This document shows, one piece after another, positions 43,172-51,156 of a stretch of DNA of 64,000 bases (its first letter is position 1; every line of letters starts with the position of its first letter). The notes under the pieces were generated by a model, which was given only the letters and a program-made list of their open reading frames with translations, was not told the DNA's origin and ran no database searches. Origin of the DNA: Streptomyces spiramyceticus. GTDB taxonomy: Bacteria; Actinomycetota; Actinomycetes; Streptomycetales; Streptomycetaceae. The stretch is from contig NZ_JARBAX010000002.1 of assembly GCF_028807635.1 (NCBI RefSeq), forward strand, positions 62,001-126,000, written 5' to 3'. The position numbers and the translations under genes are program-made.

Positions 43172-44574
43172 CCGACACCGCAGCCGTGAGCATGACGTTC
43201 CACCCGCAGCCGAAGGCGGGCACCGCCCAGCCGTGGGCCTTCCCCGCCCCCGAGCGCGGCGCCCTGCCCAACGGTCTGACCGTGCTGCGCTGCCACCGCC
43301 CCGGCCAGCAGGTCGTGGCCGTGGAGATCTTCCTCGCCGCCCCGCTGGAGGCGGAGCCCGAGGGCCTCGACGGCGTCGCCACGATCATGGCGCGGGCGTT
43401 CTCCGAGGGCACCGACAAGCACTCCGCCGAGGAGTTCGCCGCCGAGCTGGAGCGCTGCGGCGCCACGCTCGACGCGTACGCCGATCACCCCGGCGTACGG
43501 GTCTCCCTGGAGGTCCCGGTCTCCCGGCTGCCCAAGGCGCTCGGCCTGCTCGCCGACGCGCTGCGCGCGCCCGCCTTCGCGGACAGCGAGATCGACCGGC
43601 TGGTGCGCAACCGGCTCGACGAGATCCCGCACGAGACGGCCAACCCGTCCCGTCGGGCCGCCAAGCAGCTCTCCAAGGAGCTCTTCCCCGCCGGTTCGCG
43701 CATGTCGCGGCCGCGCCAGGGCTCGGAGGAGACGGTGGAGCGTATCGACTCCGCCGCAGTGAGGGGCTTCTACGAGGCGCACGTGCGTCCCGCGACCGCC
43801 ACCGCCGTGGTCGTCGGCGACCTCGAAGGCACGGATCTCGATGCCGTGCTGGCCGACACCCTGGGCGCCTGGACGGGCAACACCGCCGAGCCCCGCCCCG
43901 TCCCGGTGGTGACGGCGGACGACACGGGCCGCGTGGTCATCGTCGACCGCCCCGGCGCGGTCCAGACGCAGCTGCTCATCGGCCGCACCGGCCCGGACAG
44001 GCACGACCGTGTCTGGCCGGCCCAGGTCCTCGGTACGTACTGCCTGGGCGGCACGCTCACCTCCCGCCTGGACCGTGTCCTGCGCGAGGAGAAGGGCTAC
44101 ACGTACGGCGTGCGCGCCTATGGCCAGGTGTTGCGCTCCGCCGCTCCCTCCGGTCCGGAAGGGGCCCCGGGCGCCGCGATGCTCGCGATCAGCGGCTCCG
44201 TGGACACCGAGTCCACGGGTCCGGCGCTGGAGGACCTCTGGAAGGTGCTGCGCACCCTCGCAGAGGAAGGCCTGACCGACGCCGAGCGCGACGTCGCCGT
44301 ACAGAACCTGGTGGGCGTCGCCCCGCTGAAGTACGAGACGGCCGCGGCCGTCGCCGGCACGCTCGCCGACCAGGTCGAGCAGCAGCTGCCGGACGACTTC
44401 CAGGCCCAGCTGTACGCGCGCCTCGTCGAGACCGGCACGGTGGAGGCCACCGCAGCGGCCGTCAGCGCCTTCCCTGCCGACCGTCTGGTCACGATCCTCG
44501 TCGGGGACGCGTCCCAGATCGAGGAGCCGGTCAGGGCGCTCGGCATCGGCGAGGTGAAGGTGGTGGCCGGCTGA
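43168..44574 (+). CDS. M16 peptidase-like protein without HxxEH (468 aa)
   Basis: This protein has the M16 fold (ALPNGLTVLRCHRPGQQVVAVEIFLAAP at the start, EGLDGVATIMARAFSEGTDKHS, and the C-terminal LGTYCLGGTLTSRLDRVLREEKGYTYGVRAYGQ). At the place of the zinc motif it reads GVATIMARAFSEGTD, with no HxxEH, so it is inactive. In the MPP/core II type of M16 pairs the inactive partner helps substrate binding, including a glycine-rich loop. The start is GTG 43168, overlapping the stop of the catalytic partner. It is followed by two terminator hairpins. Confidence 0.92.
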   Translation: MTDTAAVSMTFHPQPKAGTAQPWAFPAPERGALPNGLTVLRCHRPGQQVVAVEIFLAAPLEAEPEGLDGVATIMARAFSEGTDKHSAEEFAAELERCGATLDAYADHPGVRVSLEVPVSRLPKALGLLADALRAPAFADSEIDRLVRNRLDEIPHETANPSRRAAKQLSKELFPAGSRMSRPRQGSEETVERIDSAAVRGFYEAHVRPATATAVVVGDLEGTDLDAVLADTLGAWTGNTAEPRPVPVVTADDTGRVVIVDRPGAVQTQLLIGRTGPDRHDRVWPAQVLGTYCLGGTLTSRLDRVLREEKGYTYGVRAYGQVLRSAAPSGPEGAPGAAMLAISGSVDTESTGPALEDLWKVLRTLAEEGLTDAERDVAVQNLVGVAPLKYETAAAVAGTLADQVEQQLPDDFQAQLYARLVETGTVEATAAAVSAFPADRLVTILVGDASQIEEPVRALGIGEVKVVAG

Positions 44575-44589
44575 TAAGCCGCGCACCAA

Positions 44590-44660
44590 ATGCCCCTGTA
44601 ATGGGGCATAGGGGGACGGAATAGAGGGACCCCGGTGACCGACAGGCCGCCGGGGTCCTT
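44590..44660 (+). terminator. Double terminator of the M16 pair
   Basis: ATGCCCC/GGGGCAT (44590-44609) and GGACCCCGG/CCGGGGTCC (44627-44658) followed by TTCCT. The second is the stronger. Confidence 0.8.
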
Positions 44661-44812
44661 CCTGTATGTCCCTTTTGTTGTGGAGGTTGCCTGTCTGGCC
44701 TGTGGGGTGCGTTACAAAACCTCGTGTCTGTTTGGTGATTGACAGATGTCCCGTTTAGCGTCTGTCCGGCTGTTCGTCAGCAATGCGCCGCATCCGCGGC
44801 GCCGGACAGTCA

Positions 44813-44959
44813 TCGCCGAGTCCCCGTCAGGCGCGAGCCTGGGGAGCCGGGGACCCATTCAGTCCCTGGGGTGAATCGGACGGCCTCTGTGCGCGTACGT
44901 ACGGAGGGGTCCGTAGGAGACCTTCCTGCTCCGAACCCGTCAGCTAACCCGGTAGGCGA
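44813..44959 (+). promoter_or_regulatory. Cyclic di-AMP riboswitch (ydaO/yuaA type)
   Basis: The conserved blocks of the ydaO aptamer can be read in order: GGGGAGCCGGGGACCCA, TGGGGTGAATCGGACGG (44868-44884), GTAGGAGACCTTCCTGCTC, and CGAACCCGTCAGCTAACCC with GGTAGGCG. The outer stem can form between TCGCC (44813-44817) and GGCGA (44955-44959). In actinobacteria this element often sits before genes for cell-wall hydrolases and is usually an OFF switch for c-di-AMP; here it precedes an M23 peptidase. Its 3' end leads straight into the ribosome-binding site GAAGGAAGGAAAGGA. Confidence 0.9.
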
Positions 44960-44985
44960 GAAGGAAGGAAAGGATCAGCCACTCC

Positions 44986-45807
44986 ATGGCGTTCACCCGT
45001 GCCACCGGGAAGCACCGTCGTCCGAGCCGTCTGACGCGCAAGAGCGCGAACATGGCGGGTGTTGCCGCCCTCGCGACGACCGGCGTCATCGGAGGCCTGG
45101 CCTCTCCCGCCCTCGCCGCCCACGACGACACCAGCGCCGAAGCGGCGCGCTCCGTCGCGGACACCGGCCTGACCCAGGCCCTCGTCATCGGCGACTCCCT
45201 CGCCGACCAGATCGCGGCCCAGGCCGAGTCCCAGCGACAGGCCGCCGTCAAGGCGGAGGCCGCCCGCAAGGCCGAGGCCGAGCGGAAGGCCGAGGCCGAG
45301 CGCAAGGCCAGGGCCGCCGCTGCGGCGAAGGTCAAGAGGGAGCGGGAGGAGCGCGCGGCCAGGGAGCGTGCCGCCCGCGCCGCCGAGCGCAAGCGCCTCA
45401 ACAGCTACACCCTTCCCATCGCCGGTTCCGTGGTGACCACCGGCTACAACGCCGGCGGCTCGCTCTGGTCCTCCGGCAGCCACTCCGGTGTCGACTTCCG
45501 TGCACCGTCCGGCAGTTCCGTCGTGTCCGTCGGCCGCGGCACCGTCGTCGAGGCCGGCTGGGGCGGCGCGTACGGCAACAACATCGTCATCAGGATGAAC
45601 GACGGCACGTACACGCAGTACGGCCACCTGTCGTCCATCCGCGTCTCCGTCGGCCAGGCCGTCACCACCGGCCAGCAGATAGGCCTCTCGGGTTCGACCG
45701 GCAACTCGACCGGCCCGCACCTGCACTTCGAGGCCCGTACGACGCCCGACTACGGCTCCGACATGGACCCGACCGCGTACCTGCGCGCGCACGGCGTCAG
45801 TATCTGA
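44986..45807 (+). CDS. Secreted M23 (LytM-type) peptidoglycan endopeptidase (273 aa)
   Basis: A cell-wall hydrolase. The N-terminal signal peptide covers about residues 1-44 (MAGVAALATTGVIGGLASPALA). A coiled-coil, Ala/Glu/Lys/Arg-rich stretch (about 65-140) likely controls activity or localisation. The M23 domain (about 145-270) has zinc ligands: His in SHSGVDFRAP (first HxxxD), and HxH in GPHLHFEARTT, plus a His in QYGHLSSI. The stretch ends with the domain. ATG 44986 is preceded by GAAGGAAGGAAAGGA and the c-di-AMP riboswitch, linking it to turgor or wall stress. A 14-bp terminator follows. It resembles the wall lytic SwlA-type enzymes of Streptomyces (by memory). Confidence 0.95.
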   Translation: MAFTRATGKHRRPSRLTRKSANMAGVAALATTGVIGGLASPALAAHDDTSAEAARSVADTGLTQALVIGDSLADQIAAQAESQRQAAVKAEAARKAEAERKAEAERKARAAAAAKVKREREERAARERAARAAERKRLNSYTLPIAGSVVTTGYNAGGSLWSSGSHSGVDFRAPSGSSVVSVGRGTVVEAGWGGAYGNNIVIRMNDGTYTQYGHLSSIRVSVGQAVTTGQQIGLSGSTGNSTGPHLHFEARTTPDYGSDMDPTAYLRAHGVSI

Positions 45808-45848
45808 CCCCGACTCCGACGACGCGGTCCGACGCACCTCCGCTTTCC

Positions 45849-45882
45849 CCGAAGGCCCCGGCTTCCCCGCCGGGGCCTTCGG
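45849..45882 (+). terminator. Terminator of the M23 gene
   Basis: A perfect 14-bp stem (45849-45862 with 45869-45882) with loop TTCCCC. It starts 42 bases after the stop. Confidence 0.88.
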
Positions 45883-46003
45883 CTTGGCCAAAAGATATCC
45901 ATGGATTCCGGCCTCCCTTCGGAAATTCCCCGCCTCTGCAATAGAGTCGCTGAACAAGCGTCAATCGACCGCGTTTCGCGGGGATTAAGGCGGAGGTCAG
46001 GTC

Positions 46004-46693
46004 ATGCGCATTCCCGCGCAATCGGTATGCACGGCGATCCGTGACGACATCGTCTCCGGTGTCTTCCAGCGCGGCAGCCGGCTCACCGAAGAGCTGCTTG
46101 CGCGTCGTTACGGTGTCTCGCGCGTCCCGGTGCGCGAAGCCCTGCGCACCCTGGAATCCGAGGGGTTCGTCACCACCCGCCGGCACGCCGGCGCCTGCGT
46201 CGCCGAGCCGACCGAGCAGGAGGCCGCCGACCTCCTGGAGGTCAGGACGCTGCTGGAGCCGCTGAGCGCGGCCCGCGCCGCCCAGCGGCGCACCGAGGCG
46301 CACCTCAAGGTGCTGCGTGGGCTGGTCAGGCTGGGGCAGGAGCGGGCCCGCCGGGGCGAGGGCGAGGACCTGCGCTCACTCGGCGGCTGGTTCCACGAGA
46401 CGCTCGCCCAGGCCTCCGGCAGCCCCGGCCTGACGGCGCTGCTCACCCAGCTCAGGCACAAGATCGCCTGGATGTACGCCGTCGAGCAGCACGCACGCCC
46501 CGTCGAGTCGTGGGCCGAACACGGCGCGATCGTCGACGCCGTGGCGCGCGGTGACGCGGAGCGTGCCAGGTCGCTCATGGCGCTGCACGCCGAACGGGCG
46601 GTCGCGGTGCACCGGTTGCGGCAGCCGGACCGGGACCGGGAGCGTGTGAGGACTTCGCAACATGCCGTAAACACGGCGAGTGGGCGTCATTAA
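46004..46693 (+). CDS. GntR/FCD-family regulator (229 aa)
   Basis: The winged helix (about residues 8-65; IRDDIVSGVFQRGSRLTEELLARRYGVSRVPVREALRTLESEGFV in pieces) is of the FadR subfamily. The FCD domain (about 75-210) has VRTLLEPLSAARAA, RSLGGWFHETLAQASGSPGL, and EQHARPVESWAEHGAIVDAVARGDAERAR, with conserved His residues that usually bind a metal or an acid. It differs from the other FadR-type protein in this window in lacking the long N-terminus. ATG 46004 has GGCGGAGG upstream. A large bidirectional terminator separates it from ptsH. The ligand and target genes are not visible. Confidence 0.88.
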   Translation: MRIPAQSVCTAIRDDIVSGVFQRGSRLTEELLARRYGVSRVPVREALRTLESEGFVTTRRHAGACVAEPTEQEAADLLEVRTLLEPLSAARAAQRRTEAHLKVLRGLVRLGQERARRGEGEDLRSLGGWFHETLAQASGSPGLTALLTQLRHKIAWMYAVEQHARPVESWAEHGAIVDAVARGDAERARSLMALHAERAVAVHRLRQPDRDRERVRTSQHAVNTASGRH

Positions 46694-46718
46694 CAGGTGC
46701 GCCGTATACAAAGAGGGT

Positions 46719-46739
46719 GAATTGGCGGGGGGCCAATTC
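46719..46739. repeat. Inverted repeat after the GntR gene
   Basis: GAATTGGC and GCCAATTC around GGGGG. It is AT-richer than the surroundings and lies 26 bases after the GntR stop. It may be a structural element or an operator. Confidence 0.4.
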
Positions 46740-46778
46740 GCGCTGCCCGCATTCTTCGGCGTATCGCGCCGCGCAAAA

Positions 46779-46825
46779 AGAAGGAGCCGCATCCCCCGAG
46801 GAATTCGGGGGATGCGGCTCCTTCT
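46779..46825. terminator. Bidirectional terminator between GntR and ptsH genes
   Basis: A perfect 21-bp stem (46779-46799 with 46805-46825), loop GGAAT. It can end both convergent transcripts, and a run of A on one side (T on the other) supports this. Confidence 0.9.
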
Positions 46826-46847
46826 CAAGAATTCGCCCGTCCAGGGT

Positions 46848-47129
46848 TCAGACGGTCTCGGGAAGCTCGTCCAGGCCCTCGGAGACCAGCTTCGCCAGGC
46901 GGTCGAGGGCGGCGTCGGAGCCGTCGGCCTCGGAGGCGAGCACGATCTCTTCGCCACCCGCCGCACCCAGGCCGAGCACCGCGAGCATGGAGGCGGCGTT
47001 GACCGGGTTGCCTTCGGCCTTGGCGATCGTCACGGGGACGCCCGAGGCGGTCGCTGCGCGGACGAAGATGGAGGCGGGCCGGGCGTGCAGGCCCTCGGCC
47101 CAGCCGACGGTGACGCGGCGCTCAACCAT
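46848..47129 (-). CDS. ptsH: Phosphocarrier protein HPr of the PTS (93 aa)
   Basis: HPr carries phosphate from enzyme I to the sugar-specific PTS permeases. The phosphorylated histidine is in WAEGLHARPASIF (His 15-16), with arginine 18 next to it, and the LAVLGLGAAGGEEI block is typical of actinobacterial HPr. The position-46 serine region is GNPVNAASMLAV. The length of 93 matches the S. coelicolor protein as I remember. ATG 47129 has GAAGGG 7 bases upstream; the open frame starts earlier at 47144. A DasR-type operator (47153-47168) lies just upstream, so N-acetylglucosamine-linked control is expected. It is divergent from the Pat gene. Confidence 0.96.
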   Translation of the reverse strand: MVERRVTVGWAEGLHARPASIFVRAATASGVPVTIAKAEGNPVNAASMLAVLGLGAAGGEEIVLASEADGSDAALDRLAKLVSEGLDELPETV

Positions 47130-47152
47130 GGTGTTGCCCTTCATGTTCTAAC

Positions 47153-47168
47153 GGTTGTCTAGACCACT
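47153..47168 (-). promoter_or_regulatory. DasR operator (dre site) of ptsH
   Basis: On the minus strand the site reads AGTGGTCTAGACAACC, 14 of 16 matches to the DasR consensus AGTGGTCTAGACCACT. DasR control of ptsH is known in S. coelicolor. It is 24 bases upstream of the ptsH start, close to its promoter. Confidence 0.88.
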
Positions 47169-47287
47169 ATCTCATGGCGGGCGGTCGGCGGGTGACCCGC
47201 CTTCGGCCCCTTTTCCACAGCCGTCCGGCCGCCCCCAGCCTGCCTCGCCCGGCGCGCTGACGCGACCCCGCCCCGTAGGCTTTCGTC

Positions 47288-50200
47288 ATGCAGCACCCGC
47301 CGGAGCAGACCCCGCAGGAGCAGACCGAGCCGGATCACCGCATGCGCCATGCCTACCCGGCCCACTGGGAAGCCGATGTCGTGCTGCGCGACGGAGGTAC
47401 GGCGCGGATCCGCCCGATCACCGCCGCCGACGCGCAGCGCCTGGTCAGCTTCTACGAGCAGGTGTCGGACGAGTCGAAGTACTACCGCTTCTTCGCTCCG
47501 TACCCCCGCCTCTCGGACAAGGACGTCCACCGCTTCACCCACCACGACTACGTGGACCGCGTGGGGCTCGCCGTCACGGTCGGCGGCGAGTTCATCGCCA
47601 CCGTCCGGTACGACCGCATCAACGCCCAGGGCCGCCCCGCCTCGGGCCCCGACGCCGACCAGGCGGAAGTCGCCTTCCTCGTCCAGGACGCGCACCAGGG
47701 CCGCGGCGTTGCCTCCGCCCTCCTCGAACACATCGGCGCCGTCGCCCGCGAGCGCGGCATCCGGCGCTTCGTGGCGGAAGTACTGCCTGCCAACGCCAAG
47801 ATGATCAAGGTCTTCACGGACGCGGGCTACACCCAGAAGCGCAGCTTCGAGGACGGCGTCGTACACCTCGAATTCGACCTGGAGCCGACCGACCGCTCCC
47901 TCGCCGTCCAGCGCGCCCGCGAGCAGCGCGCCGAGTCCCGCTCCGTGCAGCGCCTCCTCGCCCCCGGCGCTGTCGCCGTGATCGGCGCCGGGCGCGCGCC
48001 GGGCGGTGTGGGCCGAACGGTCCTGCGGAACCTGCTCGCCGCCGGGTTCACCGGGCGTACGTACGCCGTGAACCGCGCCTTCCCCGACGGCCTCACCGAG
48101 CTCGACGGCGTCCCTGCGCACCGCTCCGTCGCCGGGATCGACGAGGCCGTCGACCTCGCCGTCGTCGCCGTTCCGGCCGAGCGGGTGCCGGAGGTCGTCG
48201 CCGACTGCGGGGAGCACGGCGTCCAGGGTCTCGTCGTCCTGTCCGCCGGGTACGCCGAGAGCGGTGCGGCGGGCCGGGAGCGGCAGCGGGAACTCGTGCG
48301 CCAGGCCCGCTCGTACGGCATGCGCATCATCGGCCCCAACGCCTTCGGCATCATCAACACCTCCGACGCCGTACGCCTCAACGCCTCCCTCGCGCCGGAG
48401 CCGCCCGAGCGCGGCCGCATCGGCCTGTTCACGCAGTCCGGTGCGATCGGCATCGCGCTGCTCTCCGGGCTCTACCGGCGTGGCGCGGGCCTGGCGTCGT
48501 TCATCTCGGCAGGGAACCGCGCGGACGTCTCCGGCAACGACTACCTCCAGTACTGCTACGAGGACCCGGACACCGACATCGTCCTGCTCTACCTCGAATC
48601 GATCGGCAACCCGCGCAAGTTCACCCGCCTCGCGCGACGGACCTCGGCCGCGAAGCCGGTCGTCGTAGTGAAGGGCGCGCGGCACAGTGGCAGCACGCCG
48701 CCGGGGCACGCGGTGCCGGCCACGCGGATCCCGGACGCGACGGTCTCGGCGCTGTTCCGCCAGGCGGGGGTCATCCGCGTCGACACGGTCACGGAGCTCG
48801 TCGACGCGGGGCTGCTGCTGGCCTCCCAGCCGCTGCCCATGGGGCCGCGCGTCGCGATCCTCGGCAACTCCGAGTCCCTCGGCCTCCTCTCGTACGACGC
48901 CTGCCTCGCCGAAGGGCTGCGCCCGTTGCCGCCCCGCGACCTGACGACTGCCGCGACCCCGGCGGACTTCCGGGCGGCCTTGGCGGCCGCTCTCGCGGAC
49001 GCGGCGTGCGATGCGGTCGTCGTGACCGCGATTCCCTGGGTGGGGGAGAACGGCGCCATGGAATCGGGCGACGGCGAGGTCCTGGCCGATGCGCTGCGCG
49101 CGGCGGCGGCCACGGGGCCGGCGAAGCCGGTGGCGGTGGTCCACGTGGAGATCGGCGGGCTGGCCGAAGCCCTGGCCGCCGCGACCAGCACGGCTCCCCC
49201 TGCGACGCCGACCGCGCCGCCGGGGGAGCGTGGCCCGGTGGCGGGGCATGCCGCCCCCGGGACCGACCCGGTGGGGGCTGACCCTGCCGGGGCCGGTCCG
49301 GCGCCGGGGTCGGGGTCGGGGCTGTTTTCTCCCCCGCCCCGTCCCTTCCCGGCCGTGACATTTGCGGCTCCGCCGCGTGAGGGGGAAAGCCCCCAGCCCG
49401 CCGGACCAGGCGCCCCGCCCCCACAGCCCGATGTCGACGCCGACACCGCAGCCCCGGCCCCGGGCGACGGGCCCGCCGTGCCGCCCGGCGAAGCCGCCCC
49501 TTCCGGAGCGGCACAGGGCACGGATACGGGTACCGGACCACTGGCCGGCGGTACGACCCCCTCGGGTCCGAGTGATGGGCCCGCTGTATCGCTGGGCGAG
49601 GCTGCCCCTTCCGTCAGTGGCTCTGACGGGCAGGGCGGTGGCAATGGGGCTGCCCGCCGGGGTATCCCCGCCTATCCCGCCGCCGAGCGTGCCGTGCGGG
49701 CGCTTGCCGAGGCCGTCAGGTACGCGCAGTGGCGACGGCAGGCCGCCGACCCGGGGCGCGTGCCGCAGTACGACGACATCGACGAAGCCGGCGCCGCCGC
49801 GCAGATCGATGCCCTCCTGAGGGAAGGTGCCGACCCCCGCGGCATGCCCCTGACCGGCGAAGCCGCCCGCGAGCTCCTCGGCCGGTACGGCATCGACGTA
49901 CGGCCGATCCTCCCCGCCCCGGGCCCCGACGCCGCTGCCACGGCCGCTCAGCGGCTCGGCTACCCCGTCGCCCTCAAGACCACCGCCGCGCACCTCCGCC
50001 ACCGCCCGGACCTCGGCGGCGTACGGCTCGATCTCGCCAATGAAAGGGAACTGCGTCGGGCCTTCGCCGAGTTGACCGACGTCCTGGGCAAGCCCGAGGA
50101 GCTCCAGCCCGTCGTCCAGGCCATGGCCCCCCGCGGCGTCGACACCGTCGTACGGGCCACCATCGACGCCGCCGCCGGAGCCGTGTTGTCCTTCGGGCTC

Positions 50201-50527
50201 GCGGGGGCCGCCTCCGAACTGCTCGGCGACACCGCGCACCGGCTCGTCCCGGCGACCGACCGGGACGCCGCCGAACTGATCAGGTCGATCCGGACCGCCC
50301 CACTCCTCTTCGGCTGGCGAGGCTCCGCGCCCGTCGACACCGCCGCCCTCGAAGAGCTCCTGCTGCGCGTATCGCGACTGGTCGACGATCACCCCGAGGT
50401 CGTCGGAGTCGCTCTCGAACCCGTGGTCGTCGCCCCGCGCGGCCTGTCCGTACTCGGCGCGGCCGTACGTCTCGCACCACCACCCGCACGCGACGACGTC
50501 GGCCCCCGTCGCCTCCCCAGTTACTGA
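47288..50527 (+). CDS. GNAT-acyl-CoA-synthetase-like protein acetyltransferase (1079 aa)
   Basis: This is the Pat/Pka type of fusion that acetylates lysines of metabolic enzymes. The GNAT domain is N-terminal (about residues 15-195; VLRDGGTARIRPITAADAQRLVSFYEQ and FLVQDAHQGRGVASALLEHIGA). Next come a CoA-binding domain (about 225-330; GAVAVIGAGRAPGGVGRTVLRNLLAAGFTG in pieces), ligase-CoA domains to about 620, a Pro/Gly/Ala-rich insert (about 630-790) and an ATP-grasp domain (about 840-1079; LTGEAAREILGRYGIDV-like LTGEAARELLGRYGIDV). The insert is probably a flexible linker and is longer than usual. The start ATG 47288 is 6 bases after TAGGCT, suggesting a leaderless mRNA. It is divergent from ptsH. 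Confidence 0.9.
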   Translation: MQHPPEQTPQEQTEPDHRMRHAYPAHWEADVVLRDGGTARIRPITAADAQRLVSFYEQVSDESKYYRFFAPYPRLSDKDVHRFTHHDYVDRVGLAVTVGGEFIATVRYDRINAQGRPASGPDADQAEVAFLVQDAHQGRGVASALLEHIGAVARERGIRRFVAEVLPANAKMIKVFTDAGYTQKRSFEDGVVHLEFDLEPTDRSLAVQRAREQRAESRSVQRLLAPGAVAVIGAGRAPGGVGRTVLRNLLAAGFTGRTYAVNRAFPDGLTELDGVPAHRSVAGIDEAVDLAVVAVPAERVPEVVADCGEHGVQGLVVLSAGYAESGAAGRERQRELVRQARSYGMRIIGPNAFGIINTSDAVRLNASLAPEPPERGRIGLFTQSGAIGIALLSGLYRRGAGLASFISAGNRADVSGNDYLQYCYEDPDTDIVLLYLESIGNPRKFTRLARRTSAAKPVVVVKGARHSGSTPPGHAVPATRIPDATVSALFRQAGVIRVDTVTELVDAGLLLASQPLPMGPRVAILGNSESLGLLSYDACLAEGLRPLPPRDLTTAATPADFRAALAAALADAACDAVVVTAIPWVGENGAMESGDGEVLADALRAAAATGPAKPVAVVHVEIGGLAEALAAATSTAPPATPTAPPGERGPVAGHAAPGTDPVGADPAGAGPAPGSGSGLFSPPPRPFPAVTFAAPPREGESPQPAGPGAPPPQPDVDADTAAPAPGDGPAVPPGEAAPSGAAQGTDTGTGPLAGGTTPSGPSDGPAVSLGEAAPSVSGSDGQGGGNGAARRGIPAYPAAERAVRALAEAVRYAQWRRQAADPGRVPQYDDIDEAGAAAQIDALLREGADPRGMPLTGEAARELLGRYGIDVRPILPAPGPDAAATAAQRLGYPVALKTTAAHLRHRPDLGGVRLDLANERELRRAFAELTDVLGKPEELQPVVQAMAPRGVDTVVRATIDAAAGAVLSFGLAGAASELLGDTAHRLVPATDRDAAELIRSIRTAPLLFGWRGSAPVDTAALEELLLRVSRLVDDHPEVVGVALEPVVVAPRGLSVLGAAVRLAPPPARDDVGPRRLPSY

Positions 50528-50568
50528 CCCGCATTCCCGCCCCCCCAGAGCCCCGTAGGATGGAGGGC

Positions 50569-51156
50569 ATGGCGAAGACCGGTACGACGACCCAGGGGCT
50601 GCGCGCGGCGATCGAGCGCAGCGGCTACTACCCGGCCCTTGTGGCCGAAGCGGTGGAGGCCGCTGTCGGCGGCGAGCCGGTCTCTTCATACCTCGTGCAC
50701 CAGGAGACGACTTTCGACTCCAACGAGGTACGCCGTCACGTCACCGTCCTCGTCCTCACCGGCAACCGCTTCATCGTGAGCCACACCGACGAGCAGGCGG
50801 CCGACACCACGTCCCCGACGCCGTACGCCACCACCTCCACCGAGTCGGTCAAGCTCGACCGGATCTCGTCGGTCGTGGTGAGCCGCGTCGTGGCCAACCC
50901 CGAGAAGTACGTGCCGGGCACGCTGCCCCGCGAGGTCGTCCTGACCATCGGCTGGGGCGCCGTCTCCCGCATCGACCTGGAGCCCGCCGCCTGCGGCGAC
51001 CCCAACTGCGAGGCGGACCACGGCTACACCGGCAACAGCACCGCCGACGACCTGAGCCTGCGCGTCAGCGAGGCCGGCGACGGCCCGGACGCCGTCCGCC
51101 AGACCCTCGCCTTCGCCCAGTCGCTCTCCGAAGCGACCGCCGCGGCCGACCGCTGA
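50569..51156 (+). CDS. DUF5998 domain protein (195 aa)
   Basis: An actinobacterial family of unknown function. Typical blocks are TTTQGLRAAIERSGYYPALVAEAVEAAVGGEPVSSYLVHQETTFD in pieces, RHVTVLVLTGNRFIVSHTDE, TTSTESVKLDRISSVVVSRVV, and PACGDPNCEADHGYTG, whose cysteines could bind metal. ATG 50569 is chosen because TAGGAT (50556-50561) ends 7 bases before it and there is no well-spaced ribosome-binding site; the frame could begin at ATG 50560. Its stop overlaps by one base the start of the next gene (TGATG), so it is coupled to it. No enzymatic motif is evident. Confidence 0.85.
   Translation: MAKTGTTTQGLRAAIERSGYYPALVAEAVEAAVGGEPVSSYLVHQETTFDSNEVRRHVTVLVLTGNRFIVSHTDEQAADTTSPTPYATTSTESVKLDRISSVVVSRVVANPEKYVPGTLPREVVLTIGWGAVSRIDLEPAACGDPNCEADHGYTGNSTADDLSLRVSEAGDGPDAVRQTLAFAQSLSEATAAADR

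Larger units (their letters stand above)
44575..44985 (+). promoter_or_regulatory. Gap between M16 pair and M23 gene
   Basis: It contains two terminator hairpins (44590-44609 and 44627-44660), a TTGACA (44739-44744) that could be a -35 box, though a clear -10 at the right distance is lacking, and the riboswitch at 44813-44959. No additional gene is seen. Confidence 0.6.

Noticed and set aside
47159..50689. 1176-residue minus-strand frame opposite the Pat-type gene
   Set aside because: It is a shadow of the plus-strand gene, with repetitive charge patterns and no recognisable domain.
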